The translations under genes and the position numbers were made by a program. A stretch of 64,000 nucleotides of DNA from Streptomyces sp. NBC_00259 (GTDB lineage Bacteria > Actinomycetota > Actinomycetes > Streptomycetales > Streptomycetaceae), in the NCBI RefSeq assembly GCF_036181745.1, contig NZ_CP108080.1, forward strand, positions 124,001-188,000, in the 5' to 3' direction. Position 1 is the first letter of the stretch, and each line of letters opens with the position of its first letter. Below the pieces are notes generated by a model. That model saw only the letters and a program-made list of their open reading frames with translations, had not been told where the DNA came from and ran no database searches. Of this stretch, positions 1 through 8,307 are shown piece by piece.

Positions 1-342
1 CCCCGAGTGGTGTGGCTGTCGTGGCGGTGTTTCGGTCGCCGCCGTGGAACCGGCGCCCTCGACGATCGCCCGGAGCGCCGCGACGTGCCCGTCGAAGGCG
101 GTGCGGCCGCGCTCCGTCAGCCTGACCCTGGTGCGCCGCTTGCGGCCGCCGCCCTCCTTGTGGAGCTCCAGATAGCCGGCCTCCTCAAGGGTGTGCAGCT
201 GTTTGGAGAGCGCGGAGTCGCTGAGCGAAAGGCTGTCGCGGACGAACGCGAAGTCCGCCCATTCGGTGGCGGCGAGCAGCGCGACCACCGACAGCCGGGT
301 GGCGGGGTGGATCAGCTCGTCGAAGCCGGCGGGGATGCTCAT
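1..342 (-). CDS. winged-helix transcriptional regulator (3' end cut by window edge)
   Basis: I translated this by hand from the minus strand; it starts at the ATG ending at 342 and has no stop before base 1, so it is partial (about 114 residues visible). The protein opens MSIPAGFDELIHPATRLSV and contains a MarR/PadR-like winged helix, with the recognition-helix region SDSALSKQLHTLEEAGYL followed by a basic wing rich in K/R (GGGRKRRTRVRLTERG). Such one-domain regulators of about 100-120 aa commonly repress their own operon. Its start overlaps the stop of the upstream membrane-protein gene by ATGA, so the two are translationally coupled. A palindrome over the -10 of the operon promoter (879-897) is the likely operator. 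Family known; target inferred. Confidence 0.85.
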   Translation of the reverse strand, partial: MSIPAGFDELIHPATRLSVVALLAATEWADFAFVRDSLSLSDSALSKQLHTLEEAGYLELHKEGGGRKRRTRVRLTERGRTAFDGHVAALRAIVEGAGSTAATETPPRQPHHSG

Positions 343-854
343 CGGTCCACGCCCGCTGTTCCCGTCTCCGGTGCCTGTGTGCCCCGGCCCCGCACCGATC
401 CGGCCGCCCAGCGGTTCGTCGGCCCGACGAAGAGCACGAACACCGCCGCCGAGACCGTGGCCTGGATCAGACTGCCGGACATCGGCTCCAGAGAATCGAC
501 CAGACGGCCGGACAGCAGGGTCGTCCCGCCGGTCACCACCGCCCCCGCGACGAAGGTGCCGAACATCCGCCGGGTGCACCGGGTGTGGTGCAGGCGCACC
601 CGGCTCCGGCGGCTGTGGAGCACGCCCAGCACGCTCAGCAGCGCGATGTACGCGGCGAGGACCAGCCCCACACCCCACCCGGGCAGGTCCAGGCCCAGAC
701 CGGCCAGGAAGAGCCACATGAGCGCGGCCGTGGCCCAGGTGGTGCCCGAGCTGCCCGCGGCGGACCGCTCGACCTCGTCGTACACCCGCTCCTGCGGCAC
801 TCTGATGCGCTGCAGGTCTCTCCATGCCTGTTCGGCATCCACCGGCGTGCTCAC
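339..854 (-). CDS. four-helix membrane protein co-transcribed with a winged-helix regulator
   Basis: A 171-residue protein starting at GTG with GGAG 6-8 bases upstream. After a charged, soluble N-terminus (about residues 1-35) there are four hydrophobic segments, near residues 38-56, 60-80, 98-118 and 128-148, then a short polar tail. No catalytic motif is visible. The pairing of a small membrane protein with an HTH regulator in an ATGA-coupled operon is common in Streptomyces; the membrane protein may be the regulated function or a signal input, which I cannot decide. I do not recognise a named family. Confidence 0.75.
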   Translation of the reverse strand: MSTPVDAEQAWRDLQRIRVPQERVYDEVERSAAGSSGTTWATAALMWLFLAGLGLDLPGWGVGLVLAAYIALLSVLGVLHSRRSRVRLHHTRCTRRMFGTFVAGAVVTGGTTLLSGRLVDSLEPMSGSLIQATVSAAVFVLFVGPTNRWAAGSVRGRGTQAPETGTAGVDR

Positions 855-878
855 GGCTGTTGCTCCCCTCCCCGCTCT

Positions 879-922
879 ACTTTCCCATGAGGAAAGTTAC
901 CTTTGGCTTTCCCGATAGGCAA
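879..922 (-). promoter_or_regulatory. promoter with palindromic operator for the membrane protein/regulator operon
   Basis: Read on the minus strand there is TTGCCT (917-922), a 17-base spacer and TAACTT (894-899), a good -35/-10 pair about 40 bases before the GTG start. The -10 overlaps a near-perfect inverted repeat at 879-897 with arms ACTTTCC and GGAAAGT separated by 5 bases. Placement over the -10 fits autorepression by the winged-helix regulator of the same operon. Confidence 0.6.
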
Positions 923-1116
923 GTCGGCGGTTCGCCGGTGCACGCACCGATGGGAACGGGAAGAAGACTCATGCAGAGAGGACTCATGCGGAAGGGCCGG
1001 CCCAGCGTCGAAGACCTGATGCTGCCGATGCTCGACGACTCGTCGGGGGCGATCGCGGAGGACCCAAGTGAAGGGGCGGATACATTTCGCGCACGGGAGA
1101 GCCATAACCTGCCTCC

Positions 1117-1596
1117 ATGTCGATCAAGGTGGTCCGCCTGACGGACGCACACCGCGCGGAACTGTACGACCTCCTGCTCACCGAGAACTGGACCCAGCTG
1201 GCCAACGAGCTCGAACAGAACGGCCTGCACGTGTTCACCCAGTACGTGGCCCTGGCCAAGGGACACGTCGTGGGATGGCTCGAGGGCACACTGCGCTATG
1301 AGACCGACGCAGAGATTCCCGGCTACCCGACCCCGTGGGCCCAGGTCAACTACGTCCTCACCCACCCCTCCATGCGCCAGAAAGGAGTCGCGGGCAAGCT
1401 TCTGCGCCGCTTTGCTCGCGACGAGCACCGGGCGGGACGCCGCTTCATAGTGCTCTGGCCCGAGCGGCGCGGCGATCCGAGCGGACGGCTCGCGCTCTTC
1501 GCCTCATACGGCTTCCAGCCACTCCCCGGCACCGAACTCCTCGGCGCCAGCCTCCACCGGGTACTCACCGATCCGGCACGGCCGCCCTCCGAATGA
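1117..1596 (+). CDS. GNAT-family N-acetyltransferase
   Basis: A 159-residue protein with the GNAT fold: N-terminal strand/helix region, then the acetyl-CoA pyrophosphate-binding loop in the form MRQKGVAGKLLRRFA (the family's Q/RxxGxG/A site) and a C-terminal segment (LALFASYGFQPLPG) typical of the last GNAT strands. Transfers an acetyl group from acetyl-CoA to an amine; the substrate cannot be told from the sequence. The ATG lies only about 9 bases after a CATAAC element and no Shine-Dalgarno is present, so the message is probably leaderless. A strong hairpin follows the stop. Confidence 0.85.
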   Translation: MSIKVVRLTDAHRAELYDLLLTENWTQLANELEQNGLHVFTQYVALAKGHVVGWLEGTLRYETDAEIPGYPTPWAQVNYVLTHPSMRQKGVAGKLLRRFARDEHRAGRRFIVLWPERRGDPSGRLALFASYGFQPLPGTELLGASLHRVLTDPARPPSE

Positions 1597-1604
1597 ACGC
1601 CGTA

Positions 1605-1632
1605 CCGTGACAGGGCAGCCACCCTGTCACGG
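1605..1632 (+). terminator. intrinsic terminator after the acetyltransferase
   Basis: A perfect 11-bp stem, CCGTGACAGGG / CCCTGTCACGG, with a 6-base loop, 9 bases after the stop codon. No U-tract, as usual for Streptomyces. Confidence 0.75.
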
Positions 1633-1948
1633 ACACGGAGGGCCCGGTCCCACCTGGCGGACGTCTCAGCTCCATGGGGGAACAGATCGCTCACCCAGGA
1701 CCGAGAACCCACGGAGCCGTCCGCGTTCCGCGCATAAGCATTCTCGGCGGTGCTCGATGAATCAGATCGAGCGGGTCGCGGTGCCGGCAACGTACGGCTC
1801 GGTGTGAGCGACGCTTATCCTCGGCCCTCGCGGATCACGTGGACGGGCAGTCGGACCACCAGGCCGGCGGCCAAGGCACCACCGGCGGCCGACCACGTCA
1901 GCCGGAGGCAGGGCTGAATGGCCCCCCGAGGCCGGAGCGGCTCATCAA
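1633..1948. other. about 316 bases without a supported gene
   Basis: Short open frames exist but show no coding bias, family motif or ribosome site. It separates the acetyltransferase terminator from the 3' end of the minus-strand ComB-like gene. Confidence 0.5.
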
Positions 1949-2665
1949 CTACCGCGCGCGTGCGCGGTGCATGTCGGACACCGCATCCGATTGAGTCCGG
2001 AGCGGCCGCAACACTGCCGTCCCCTCCTCGAGCCCGACCTTCATGGCGAAGTCGAACCGGTCGACCTCCACACACAACTCCACATCGGTGGGGTGAGCGC
2101 CCCGGCGTCGCCCGCTGCGCAGGTCGTCGGCGGCGGGCGAGGTGCGGGCGCGGTGCAGATAGGGGTCGGGGTGGGGACGATCCCCGTCCAGGAGCCGGTC
2201 CAGGTACTCGGCGCAGGCCAGATCCTCGGCGGCACGGCCGTCCTCGCCGGTGGCCACGAACGTCACCGAGTCGGCGCCCGCGTCCGCCAGGGCGCGGGCC
2301 GTTGCGCCGGCCACGACGAAGCCGGCGCACAGCGCCAGTTCAGCCTCGACGACCGCCAGGGCCCCAACCGTTCCCGCGGTCGTCTTCTGGATCACGGTAC
2401 GGCCGGCCAGGTCCGCCTCCCGGAGCAGGCCTGGGGAGTTGACCAGGTCGAACCCGCTGACCGGCGCCCCGTCCTTGAGCGCAAGCCAGCCCGGGTGACA
2501 GGCCTTGATCGCCAGTGCCCCGCCCTCGTCGGCGGCGAGAACGATCTTGTCTGCCCCGCGGTGGAAAGCCCAGGCGGCGGTGGTGAACGCCCGCATCACG
2601 TCGATCACAACAGCTACCTGTTCGGTGCCGTCCACCTCGGGTATTCCGACTACTCGCGAGTCCAT
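1949..2665 (-). CDS. comB: 2-phosphosulfolactate phosphatase (ComB) family protein
   Basis: About 238 residues from the ATG ending at 2665, the usual ComB length. It shows the ComB pattern: an early [20 protein letters not shown] segment, a central [13 protein letters not shown] (the Thr/Ser-rich loop after a conserved N-S-P), then [20 protein letters not shown] with acidic residues expected to hold Mg2+. Characterised archaeal ComB removes phosphate from 2-phosphosulfolactate in coenzyme M synthesis; Streptomyces lacks that pathway, so the actinobacterial substrate is unknown. An in-frame GTG seven codons upstream is an alternative start; neither has a clear ribosome site. No partner genes nearby. 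Confidence 0.75.
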   Translation of the reverse strand: MDSRVVGIPEVDGTEQVAVVIDVMRAFTTAAWAFHRGADKIVLAADEGGALAIKACHPGWLALKDGAPVSGFDLVNSPGLLREADLAGRTVIQKTTAGTVGALAVVEAELALCAGFVVAGATARALADAGADSVTFVATGEDGRAAEDLACAEYLDRLLDGDRPHPDPYLHRARTSPAADDLRSGRRRGAHPTDVELCVEVDRFDFAMKVGLEEGTAVLRPLRTQSDAVSDMHRARAR

Positions 2666-2913
2666 GCCGGCATGGTTGCAGCCCACAGAAGCGGCCCACA
2701 AGGCACGTTGACGATCGTTCGGCGACTCGGGATGTGCTGGGCGGCTGCCTCGCGGGTGCAGCAGCGGGCGCCCCACACGCCCACGTGTCGAGCGGTCCAG
2801 CGGGGAGGCCAGCGGCTCGTCGCCCACCCCCGTCATCTCGGCTCCGGTAATTGGCCGCGAGTGCGGCCATATTCCGGTGGCGAGCGGAGCGCCGCTCCGA
2901 CAGGATCACGCGC

Positions 2914-3297
2914 ATGCCTTCAACGGTGACGAACATTGCGATCGACTGTGCGAACGCCTACCAACTGGCGCGGTTCTGGAGCGAGGTGACCGGACACCCG
3001 CTGGATCCCGAGGACGAACCGGGTGACAACGAGACGGAGATCATTCTGCGCGGCGGCCCGGCTTTGCACTTCAACGAGGTCCCGGAGCCGAAGTCGGCCA
3101 AGAACAGGCTCCATCTGTGCCTGCGCCCGGACACTTCACGGGACGCAGAGGTTGAGCGGCTGCTGAAGCTGGGCGCCTCCCTGGTCGCCGATCGCCGCAA
3201 GCCCGACGGCTGGGGCTGGGTCGTTCTCGCCGACCCGGAGGGCAACGAGTTCTGCGTACTGCTGGCCGAATCCGAACGGGCAGCATTGCGCTCGTGA
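2914..3297 (+). CDS. VOC-family (glyoxalase-like) protein
   Basis: A 127-residue single VOC module, chosen to start at the ATG at 2914 where IAIDCANAYQLARFWSEV begins the fold; AGGAT lies about 10 bases upstream. The C-terminal WGWVVLADPEGNEFCVL block is the hallmark of this Streptomyces glyoxalase_6-type group. VOC proteins bind metals and act on glyoxals, antibiotics or diols; the exact substrate is unknown here. Very similar in layout to the protein at 34945-35337. It faces a truncated ABC ATPase gene whose reading frame runs antisense into it. Confidence 0.85.
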   Translation: MPSTVTNIAIDCANAYQLARFWSEVTGHPLDPEDEPGDNETEIILRGGPALHFNEVPEPKSAKNRLHLCLRPDTSRDAEVERLLKLGASLVADRRKPDGWGWVVLADPEGNEFCVLLAESERAALRS

Positions 3298-3300
3298 CCT

Positions 3301-3918
<618 letters not shown>

Positions 3919-3962
3919 GTGCCGATTCCACTGCTCACGGGCGTGCGACGCACTGATCCACG

Positions 3963-3992
3963 CTCTACTTCGAAGGTAGAGCCAGCTCTACC
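3963..3992. promoter_or_regulatory. triple CTCTAC/GTAGAG repeat between ABC ATPase and histidine kinase
   Basis: Three alternating copies of one half-site occur in 30 bases: CTCTAC at 3963-3968, GGTAGAGC at 3975-3982 and GCTCTACC at 3985-3992. The last two form a perfect 8-bp inverted repeat with a 2-base centre. The site lies in the divergent promoter region, about 35 bases before the kinase start, and is a likely binding site for the NarL-type response regulator encoded downstream. Confidence 0.5.
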
Positions 3993-4026
3993 GCGGCGCC
4001 CCGAACAGCCCGGCTACGGTGGCCCC

Positions 4027-5247
4027 ATGCGTCCCACGACGGCCTGGCAGGCCATGGCTCAGCGTCCCTTGAGCTTCCTGACCTCCAGCTGGCCCTGGCG
4101 GTCGCTGGCCTATCTGACCGGAGGCGTCGTGGTCGGTGCCGCAGCCGTGCTGGTCTTCGCCCTGGGCCTGGCCGCAGGGGTCGCCCTGCTCATCGTGCTG
4201 ATCGGCGTCGCGCCCCTGGTCGGCCTGGTGCTGGCCTCCACGGTGGTGGCCACGGTGGAGCGCCGCCGGCTGCGCCTGGTGGACCTCGACCGTCTGCCCG
4301 ACCCGCACCGGGCCCCGGACGGCCCCGGCCTGCGCGCGTGGGCGGCCACCCGGCTCAGGGAGCGGACGACGTGGCGGGAGCTGATGTTCACGCTGCTGTC
4401 GGCGGCCGCACTGTGGTGGCTGGACCTGCTGGTGCTCGGGTTCTCCTTCGGCGTACCCGCCGTGACCTTCGCCTCGATCGACGGCAAGGCCTGGCCCTGG
4501 GCGGTGTTCGGGGCGATCGTGCTGCTCGCCTCCCCCTACACGGTGACCTCGTGGGCGGGTGCGCGGGCCGCGATGGCCCGCACCTTCCTCGCCCCACGCG
4601 ACAGGGAGCTCGGAGAGGAGCTGCGCGAGGTGCGCGCCTCGCAGTCACGGCTGCTCGACTCGTTCGACGCCGAACGGGTACGCATCGAGCGCGATCTGCA
4701 CGACGGCGCGCAGCAGCGGCTCGTATCGCTGGGGATGACCCTGGGTCTCATGCGTCTCGAGGTCGCCGAGGGCTCCCCGCAGGCCGAGTTGCCGACCCAG
4801 GCCGAGAAGCAACTCTCTTCCGCCCACCAGGAGTTGCGGGCCCTGAGCCGAGGGCTCAACCCACCGGTGCTGGCCGATCACGGACTGGTCGCGGCGATCG
4901 AGGACTACGCCGGCCGGTTCCCGATCCCCGTCACGGTGGACCTGCGGCTGCCCGAGCGGCTGCCCAGGAAGATCGAGAGCACGATGTACTACCTGATCAA
5001 CGAGGCCATGACGAACATCGCCAAGCACAGCGGGGCCACCAGCGCCCAGGTGCACGGTCGCTACCATTCCGATCTGTTGATCCTCGACATCACGGACGAC
5101 GGTCACGGCGGCGTCGAGCCCGAGGCGGGCAGCGGCGTGACCGGGCTCGCGGACCGGGTCACGGCGCTCGACGGCCGGATGCGGGTGTCGAGCCCGGTGG
5201 GTGGTCCCACCCTGCTGCATGTGGAGGTTCCGTGTCGCTTCGCCTGA
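4027..5247 (+). CDS. NarL/DesK-type sensor histidine kinase
   Basis: 406 residues. The N-terminal half has two pairs of membrane segments (about 27-75 and 118-172), the putative sensor region. A HisKA_3 dimerisation helix carries the phosphoacceptor His225 in ERDLHDGAQQR, followed by an HATPase domain with N-box NEAMTNIAKHSGA and G-box SGVTGLADRV. It autophosphorylates and passes phosphate to the response regulator whose gene overlaps its 3' end by 16 bases. No Shine-Dalgarno; TACGGT (4015-4020) 7 bases before ATG suggests a leaderless message. In Streptomyces such pairs usually control a neighbouring ABC exporter, here truncated. Confidence 0.9.
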   Translation: MRPTTAWQAMAQRPLSFLTSSWPWRSLAYLTGGVVVGAAAVLVFALGLAAGVALLIVLIGVAPLVGLVLASTVVATVERRRLRLVDLDRLPDPHRAPDGPGLRAWAATRLRERTTWRELMFTLLSAAALWWLDLLVLGFSFGVPAVTFASIDGKAWPWAVFGAIVLLASPYTVTSWAGARAAMARTFLAPRDRELGEELREVRASQSRLLDSFDAERVRIERDLHDGAQQRLVSLGMTLGLMRLEVAEGSPQAELPTQAEKQLSSAHQELRALSRGLNPPVLADHGLVAAIEDYAGRFPIPVTVDLRLPERLPRKIESTMYYLINEAMTNIAKHSGATSAQVHGRYHSDLLILDITDDGHGGVEPEAGSGVTGLADRVTALDGRMRVSSPVGGPTLLHVEVPCRFA

Positions 5248-5879
5248 TCGTGGCCGAGGACGCCGTTCTGTTGCGCGAGGGCCTGGTCGGGCTGCTCGAG
5301 CGGGTCGGCCATGAGGTGGTGGCGGCGGTGGGGGACGCCGACGCGCTGGTCGAGGCGGTACGCGCCGAGCGGCCGGACCTGATCGTCACCGACGTACGGA
5401 TGCCGCCGTCGCTCAGAGACGACGGGCTGCGGTCCGCGGTGAAGCTGCGCGAGGAGTTCCCCCGACTGCCCGTGCTCGTCCTCAGCCAGTACGTGGAGCG
5501 CTCCTACGCACTGCGCCTGCTGGACTCGGGCGGCGGGGCCGGGGTGGGCTACCTGCTGAAGGAACGGGTGGGTGCGGTGGCCGACTTCACGGCCGCGATC
5601 GAGCGGGTCGCCACCGGGGGGACGGTGGTGGACCCCGAAGTGGTCCACCAGCTGGTCCGGCTGCGCCAGGATCCGCTGGAGCGGCTGAGCGCCCGGGAGC
5701 GCGAGGTGCTCACGCTGATCGCGGAGGGCCGCTCCAACGCCAGCCTCGCGGCGCACCTGTTCATCAGCGAGGCGGCCGTCAACAAGCACATCGGCAACAT
5801 CCTCAACAAGCTGGACCTGCCGGTGGACACCGATGGCCACCGGCGGGTGCTGGCGGTCCTCGCCTTCCTGCGGGCATGA
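5232..5879 (+). CDS. NarL/FixJ-family response regulator
   Basis: 215 residues, starting at GTG 5232 with GGAGG 5 bases upstream, inside the end of the kinase gene (16-base overlap). The receiver domain has the acidic pocket (AED near residue 8), phosphoacceptor Asp54 in IVTDVRMP and the conserved Lys in YLLKERV. The C-terminal LuxR-type HTH reads LSAREREVLTLIAEGRSN then ASLAAHLFISEAAVNKHI. Expected to bind DNA as a phosphorylated dimer; the CTCTAC repeat upstream of the kinase gene is the obvious candidate site. Confidence 0.92.
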   Translation: MSLRLIVAEDAVLLREGLVGLLERVGHEVVAAVGDADALVEAVRAERPDLIVTDVRMPPSLRDDGLRSAVKLREEFPRLPVLVLSQYVERSYALRLLDSGGGAGVGYLLKERVGAVADFTAAIERVATGGTVVDPEVVHQLVRLRQDPLERLSAREREVLTLIAEGRSNASLAAHLFISEAAVNKHIGNILNKLDLPVDTDGHRRVLAVLAFLRA

Positions 5880-5887
5880 CGTGAAGC

Positions 5888-5916
5888 CCCGCCCTCCCGG
5901 TGACCGGGAGGGCGGG
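5888..5916 (+). terminator. intrinsic terminator after the two-component system
   Basis: A perfect 13-bp stem CCCGCCCTCCCGG / CCGGGAGGGCGGG with a TGA loop, 8 bases after the response regulator stop. The right arm with its flank is repeated once more immediately downstream, a 20-bp tandem repeat covering about 5906-5945. Confidence 0.75.
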
Positions 5917-6081
5917 CCAGGTGGCGGGAGGGCGGGCCAGGTGGTCCCAGGTGCTGTGATCGCACAGGTTCACCGGGCTCGTTCTGGTCCGGGCATCGCG
6001 GAGAAGTCGGGTGCGCAGAAGTCGAATGCGCGCGTACAAGTCGGATGCGGCCGCATCGTGTGTCTGCGAGCATGCGTCGCT

Positions 6082-6552
6082 GTGGAGATCGACAACCTTG
6101 TCGTCCGCCGTGCGGTCGACTCCGATGCCGCCGCGGTGGCCGAGGTGTGGCTGCGTTCGTTCAAGGCGGCGCTTCCGGGCATACGCCGGGCTCATACGGA
6201 CGATCAGGTCCGGTCGTGGTTCCGGGAGGTGGTCGTGCCCGGCCAGGAGACGTGGGTGGTGACGGTCGACGACTCTGTGGCCGGGATGATGGTGCTGGAC
6301 GGCGAAGACCTGGACCAGCTCTATCTCGATCCGGCGTGGCAGGGCCAAGGCATCGGCGACCGTCTCGTGCACTTGGCGAAGCAGCGTCGTCCGGCCGGGT
6401 TGGCGCTGTGGACGTTCCAGGTCAACGAGTCGGCACGTCGCTTCTACGAGCGGCACGACTTCGTCGCTGCCGAGCGCACCGACGGTCACCGCAACGAAGA
6501 ACGTGAGCCGGACATCCGGTACGTGTGGCGCCCTGGGAAGCAAGAGCCCTGA
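6082..6552 (+). CDS. GNAT-family N-acetyltransferase
   Basis: About 156 residues from GTG 6082, where the fold begins with VEIDNLVVRRAVDSDAAAV. The acetyl-CoA loop is LYLDPAWQGQGIGDRLV (Q-G-Q-G-I-G), followed by WTFQVNESARRFYERHDF, the conserved N-x-x-A-x-x-F-Y motif of RimI-like enzymes. The acceptor is unknown. GTG 6058 in the same frame is an alternative start; neither has a good ribosome site. Convergent with the NmrA-like gene; no terminator seen in the 150 bases between them. Confidence 0.85.
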   Translation: MEIDNLVVRRAVDSDAAAVAEVWLRSFKAALPGIRRAHTDDQVRSWFREVVVPGQETWVVTVDDSVAGMMVLDGEDLDQLYLDPAWQGQGIGDRLVHLAKQRRPAGLALWTFQVNESARRFYERHDFVAAERTDGHRNEEREPDIRYVWRPGKQEP

Positions 6553-6703
6553 GGATGCTCGAGCCGACTGGGCGAGCGGTCGTCCGCCCCAGCGGCTGCC
6601 TTTCTCGCCGCGGACTCGGGCGCGTTCGCGTCCGCTGGGCGGCCGGCACGTCGGGGTGCCGGGAGTTGGAAGGTCGCGATGCTCAACATCCTCGTCGCGT
6701 GGC

Positions 6704-7396
6704 TCACTTCTTCTTCACGCCCTCGTTCCAGATCAGCTTGGCGATGTTCGGCTTCACGGCCGTGGTGATGACGCCCATGGCCGTACGGACGTACCGCCGC
6801 TCCGTCAATTCGCTCAGCATGCTCGCGGCGAGGTCGGCACGGGCGGTGAAGACACCGTCGGCGCTGCTCTCGGCGGTGTGGTAGTCCGTGACGACGGGGT
6901 GCTCGAAAAGACCGGAGGGCCGGATGAAGGTCCAGTCGAGGCCCGTTCGACGGATCACGGCCTCCATGCGGCGCATGTCCTCGTGGAGGGTGCGACCGAG
7001 ACGTCGGTTCACCAGCGGGTCGAGCACATGGTTGAAGAAGTGCGCGCCAGTTGGGCGCCAGTTCGGGTCGGCGATGCTGGAGCTGACGGCGAGCAGCCGC
7101 TTGATGCCGTGGCGGGCCATGGCCTCGGTGATGACGGTGGCGCTCGCCGAGTACGTGGTGATGGTCTCCTTGCTGAAGCGCGCGCCCAGCGCGGAGAGGA
7201 CGGCGTCCGTCCCGCCGATCGCGGCGTCGACAGCCGCCGGGTCGGTGGCGTCGGCTTCGGCCACGGAAAGGCCGGGCCGCGCGGGCAGGGAGCCGGGTCT
7301 GCGGGTCACGGCGACGACTTCGTGGCCGGCGGCCAGGGCCTGGTCGGTGAGGCGGCGGCCGGTCGGTCCGTTGGCGCCGAAGACTGCGATACGCAT
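6704..7396 (-). CDS. NmrA/SDR_a5-like NAD(P)-binding oxidoreductase
   Basis: 230 residues starting MRIAVFGANGPTGRRL, a glycine-rich NAD(P) loop of the atypical SDR type. It lacks the Tyr-x-x-x-Lys catalytic pair of classical SDRs, as expected for NmrA/BVR-B-like proteins, and has WTFIRPSGLFEHP near residue 160, typical of this group. Likely a flavin/quinone reductase-like enzyme or redox sensor. GAAGGGAAG lies about 10 bases before the start. Transcribed divergently from a TetR gene 70 bases away, which is the probable regulator. Confidence 0.85.
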   Translation of the reverse strand: MRIAVFGANGPTGRRLTDQALAAGHEVVAVTRRPGSLPARPGLSVAEADATDPAAVDAAIGGTDAVLSALGARFSKETITTYSASATVITEAMARHGIKRLLAVSSSIADPNWRPTGAHFFNHVLDPLVNRRLGRTLHEDMRRMEAVIRRTGLDWTFIRPSGLFEHPVVTDYHTAESSADGVFTARADLAASMLSELTERRYVRTAMGVITTAVKPNIAKLIWNEGVKKK

Positions 7397-7436
7397 GATG
7401 TCGGGTCTTCCCTTCGTGTGGTTCCCGGAACGCCCT

Positions 7437-7466
7437 TGACTGTGCTGCTCACCGAACGCAGGCTCA
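7437..7466. promoter_or_regulatory. shared divergent promoter region of the NmrA-like and TetR genes
   Basis: The 70-base gap contains TTGACT at 7437-7442 facing the TetR gene and TTGAGC on the opposite strand (about 7459-7464) facing the oxidoreductase gene. The two promoters must overlap, so one TetR dimer could control both. I see no long palindrome, so operator assignment is an inference. Confidence 0.35.
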
Positions 7467-8093
7467 ATGCTGATGAATAACGCCGCTCCAGCCCCCGCCC
7501 GCACCCGAGGCCGCCCCCGCGGCAACCCGCCGACCCGCGAGTCGATCGTCTCGGCGGCCCGTTCGCTGTTCCTGGAGCACGGCTACCGGAGCACCACCCT
7601 GCGCGCGGTGGCCGGGGCCGCCGGGGTCGACCCGGCGCTGATCGCGTACCACTTCGGCTCGAAGAAGGGCCTGTTCGGGGACGTGATGCAGTTCCAGTGC
7701 GCCAATGCGCTGGCGGTGGACGACGTCCTCGGCGGCGACCCGGCCACCCTCCCCGACCGTCTGATCGACGCGGTGACCGGCCTGTGGGAGGACGCCGGAT
7801 TCCAGCAGCTCACCACCCAGAGCGACGAGGCCATCGAGGTGATCCGCGAATACCTGGAACACGAGCTGCTGGCCCGGCTTGTTGAATTTCTCGGCGGTCG
7901 GGACGCGACCGCCCGCGCCACGGCCGTGGTGACGATCCTCGGCGGCCTCATCTACACCCGCTACCTCAACCCCCTCCCCACCCCCGCCGCTCTCACCCCG
8001 TCCGAGATCCGTCACATCCTCACCCCGGCGCTGCGCGCGGCACTGGCCCCGAGGCCGCGCACGGGAGCACCCTCAGCCCGTTCGACCGCGTAG
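7467..8093 (+). CDS. TetR-family transcriptional regulator
   Basis: 208 residues. The N-terminal HTH is classic TetR: RESIVSAARSLFLEHGYRST, then LRAVAGAAGVDPALIAYHFG and SKKGLFGDVMQ. The C-terminal ligand domain has the TetR_C_17 style (RLVEFLGGRDATARATAV). ATG codons at 7467 and 7473 are both possible; no strong ribosome site. Probably represses the divergent NmrA-like gene and itself, with derepression by a small molecule. Confidence 0.9.
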   Translation: MLMNNAAPAPARTRGRPRGNPPTRESIVSAARSLFLEHGYRSTTLRAVAGAAGVDPALIAYHFGSKKGLFGDVMQFQCANALAVDDVLGGDPATLPDRLIDAVTGLWEDAGFQQLTTQSDEAIEVIREYLEHELLARLVEFLGGRDATARATAVVTILGGLIYTRYLNPLPTPAALTPSEIRHILTPALRAALAPRPRTGAPSARSTA

Positions 8094-8307
8094 GTGAGGG
8101 AAGAGCCGGCCCCTCGTGATGCCCGGCGTGGGCGGTGACGTGGCCCCGGTGCTTCCACCCCACCCGGCTGCACCTGGACGCCGACGGGACGCTCCCCACC
8201 GCGTTCGGCGACAGGGCTTCAGCTTCTCCCACAGCCTGCAGAACCCCGCCGGCAACGTCCGGACCGGCATATGTAGCCTCGGCGCCGAACAGCGTTGGAG
8301 GACTCAC

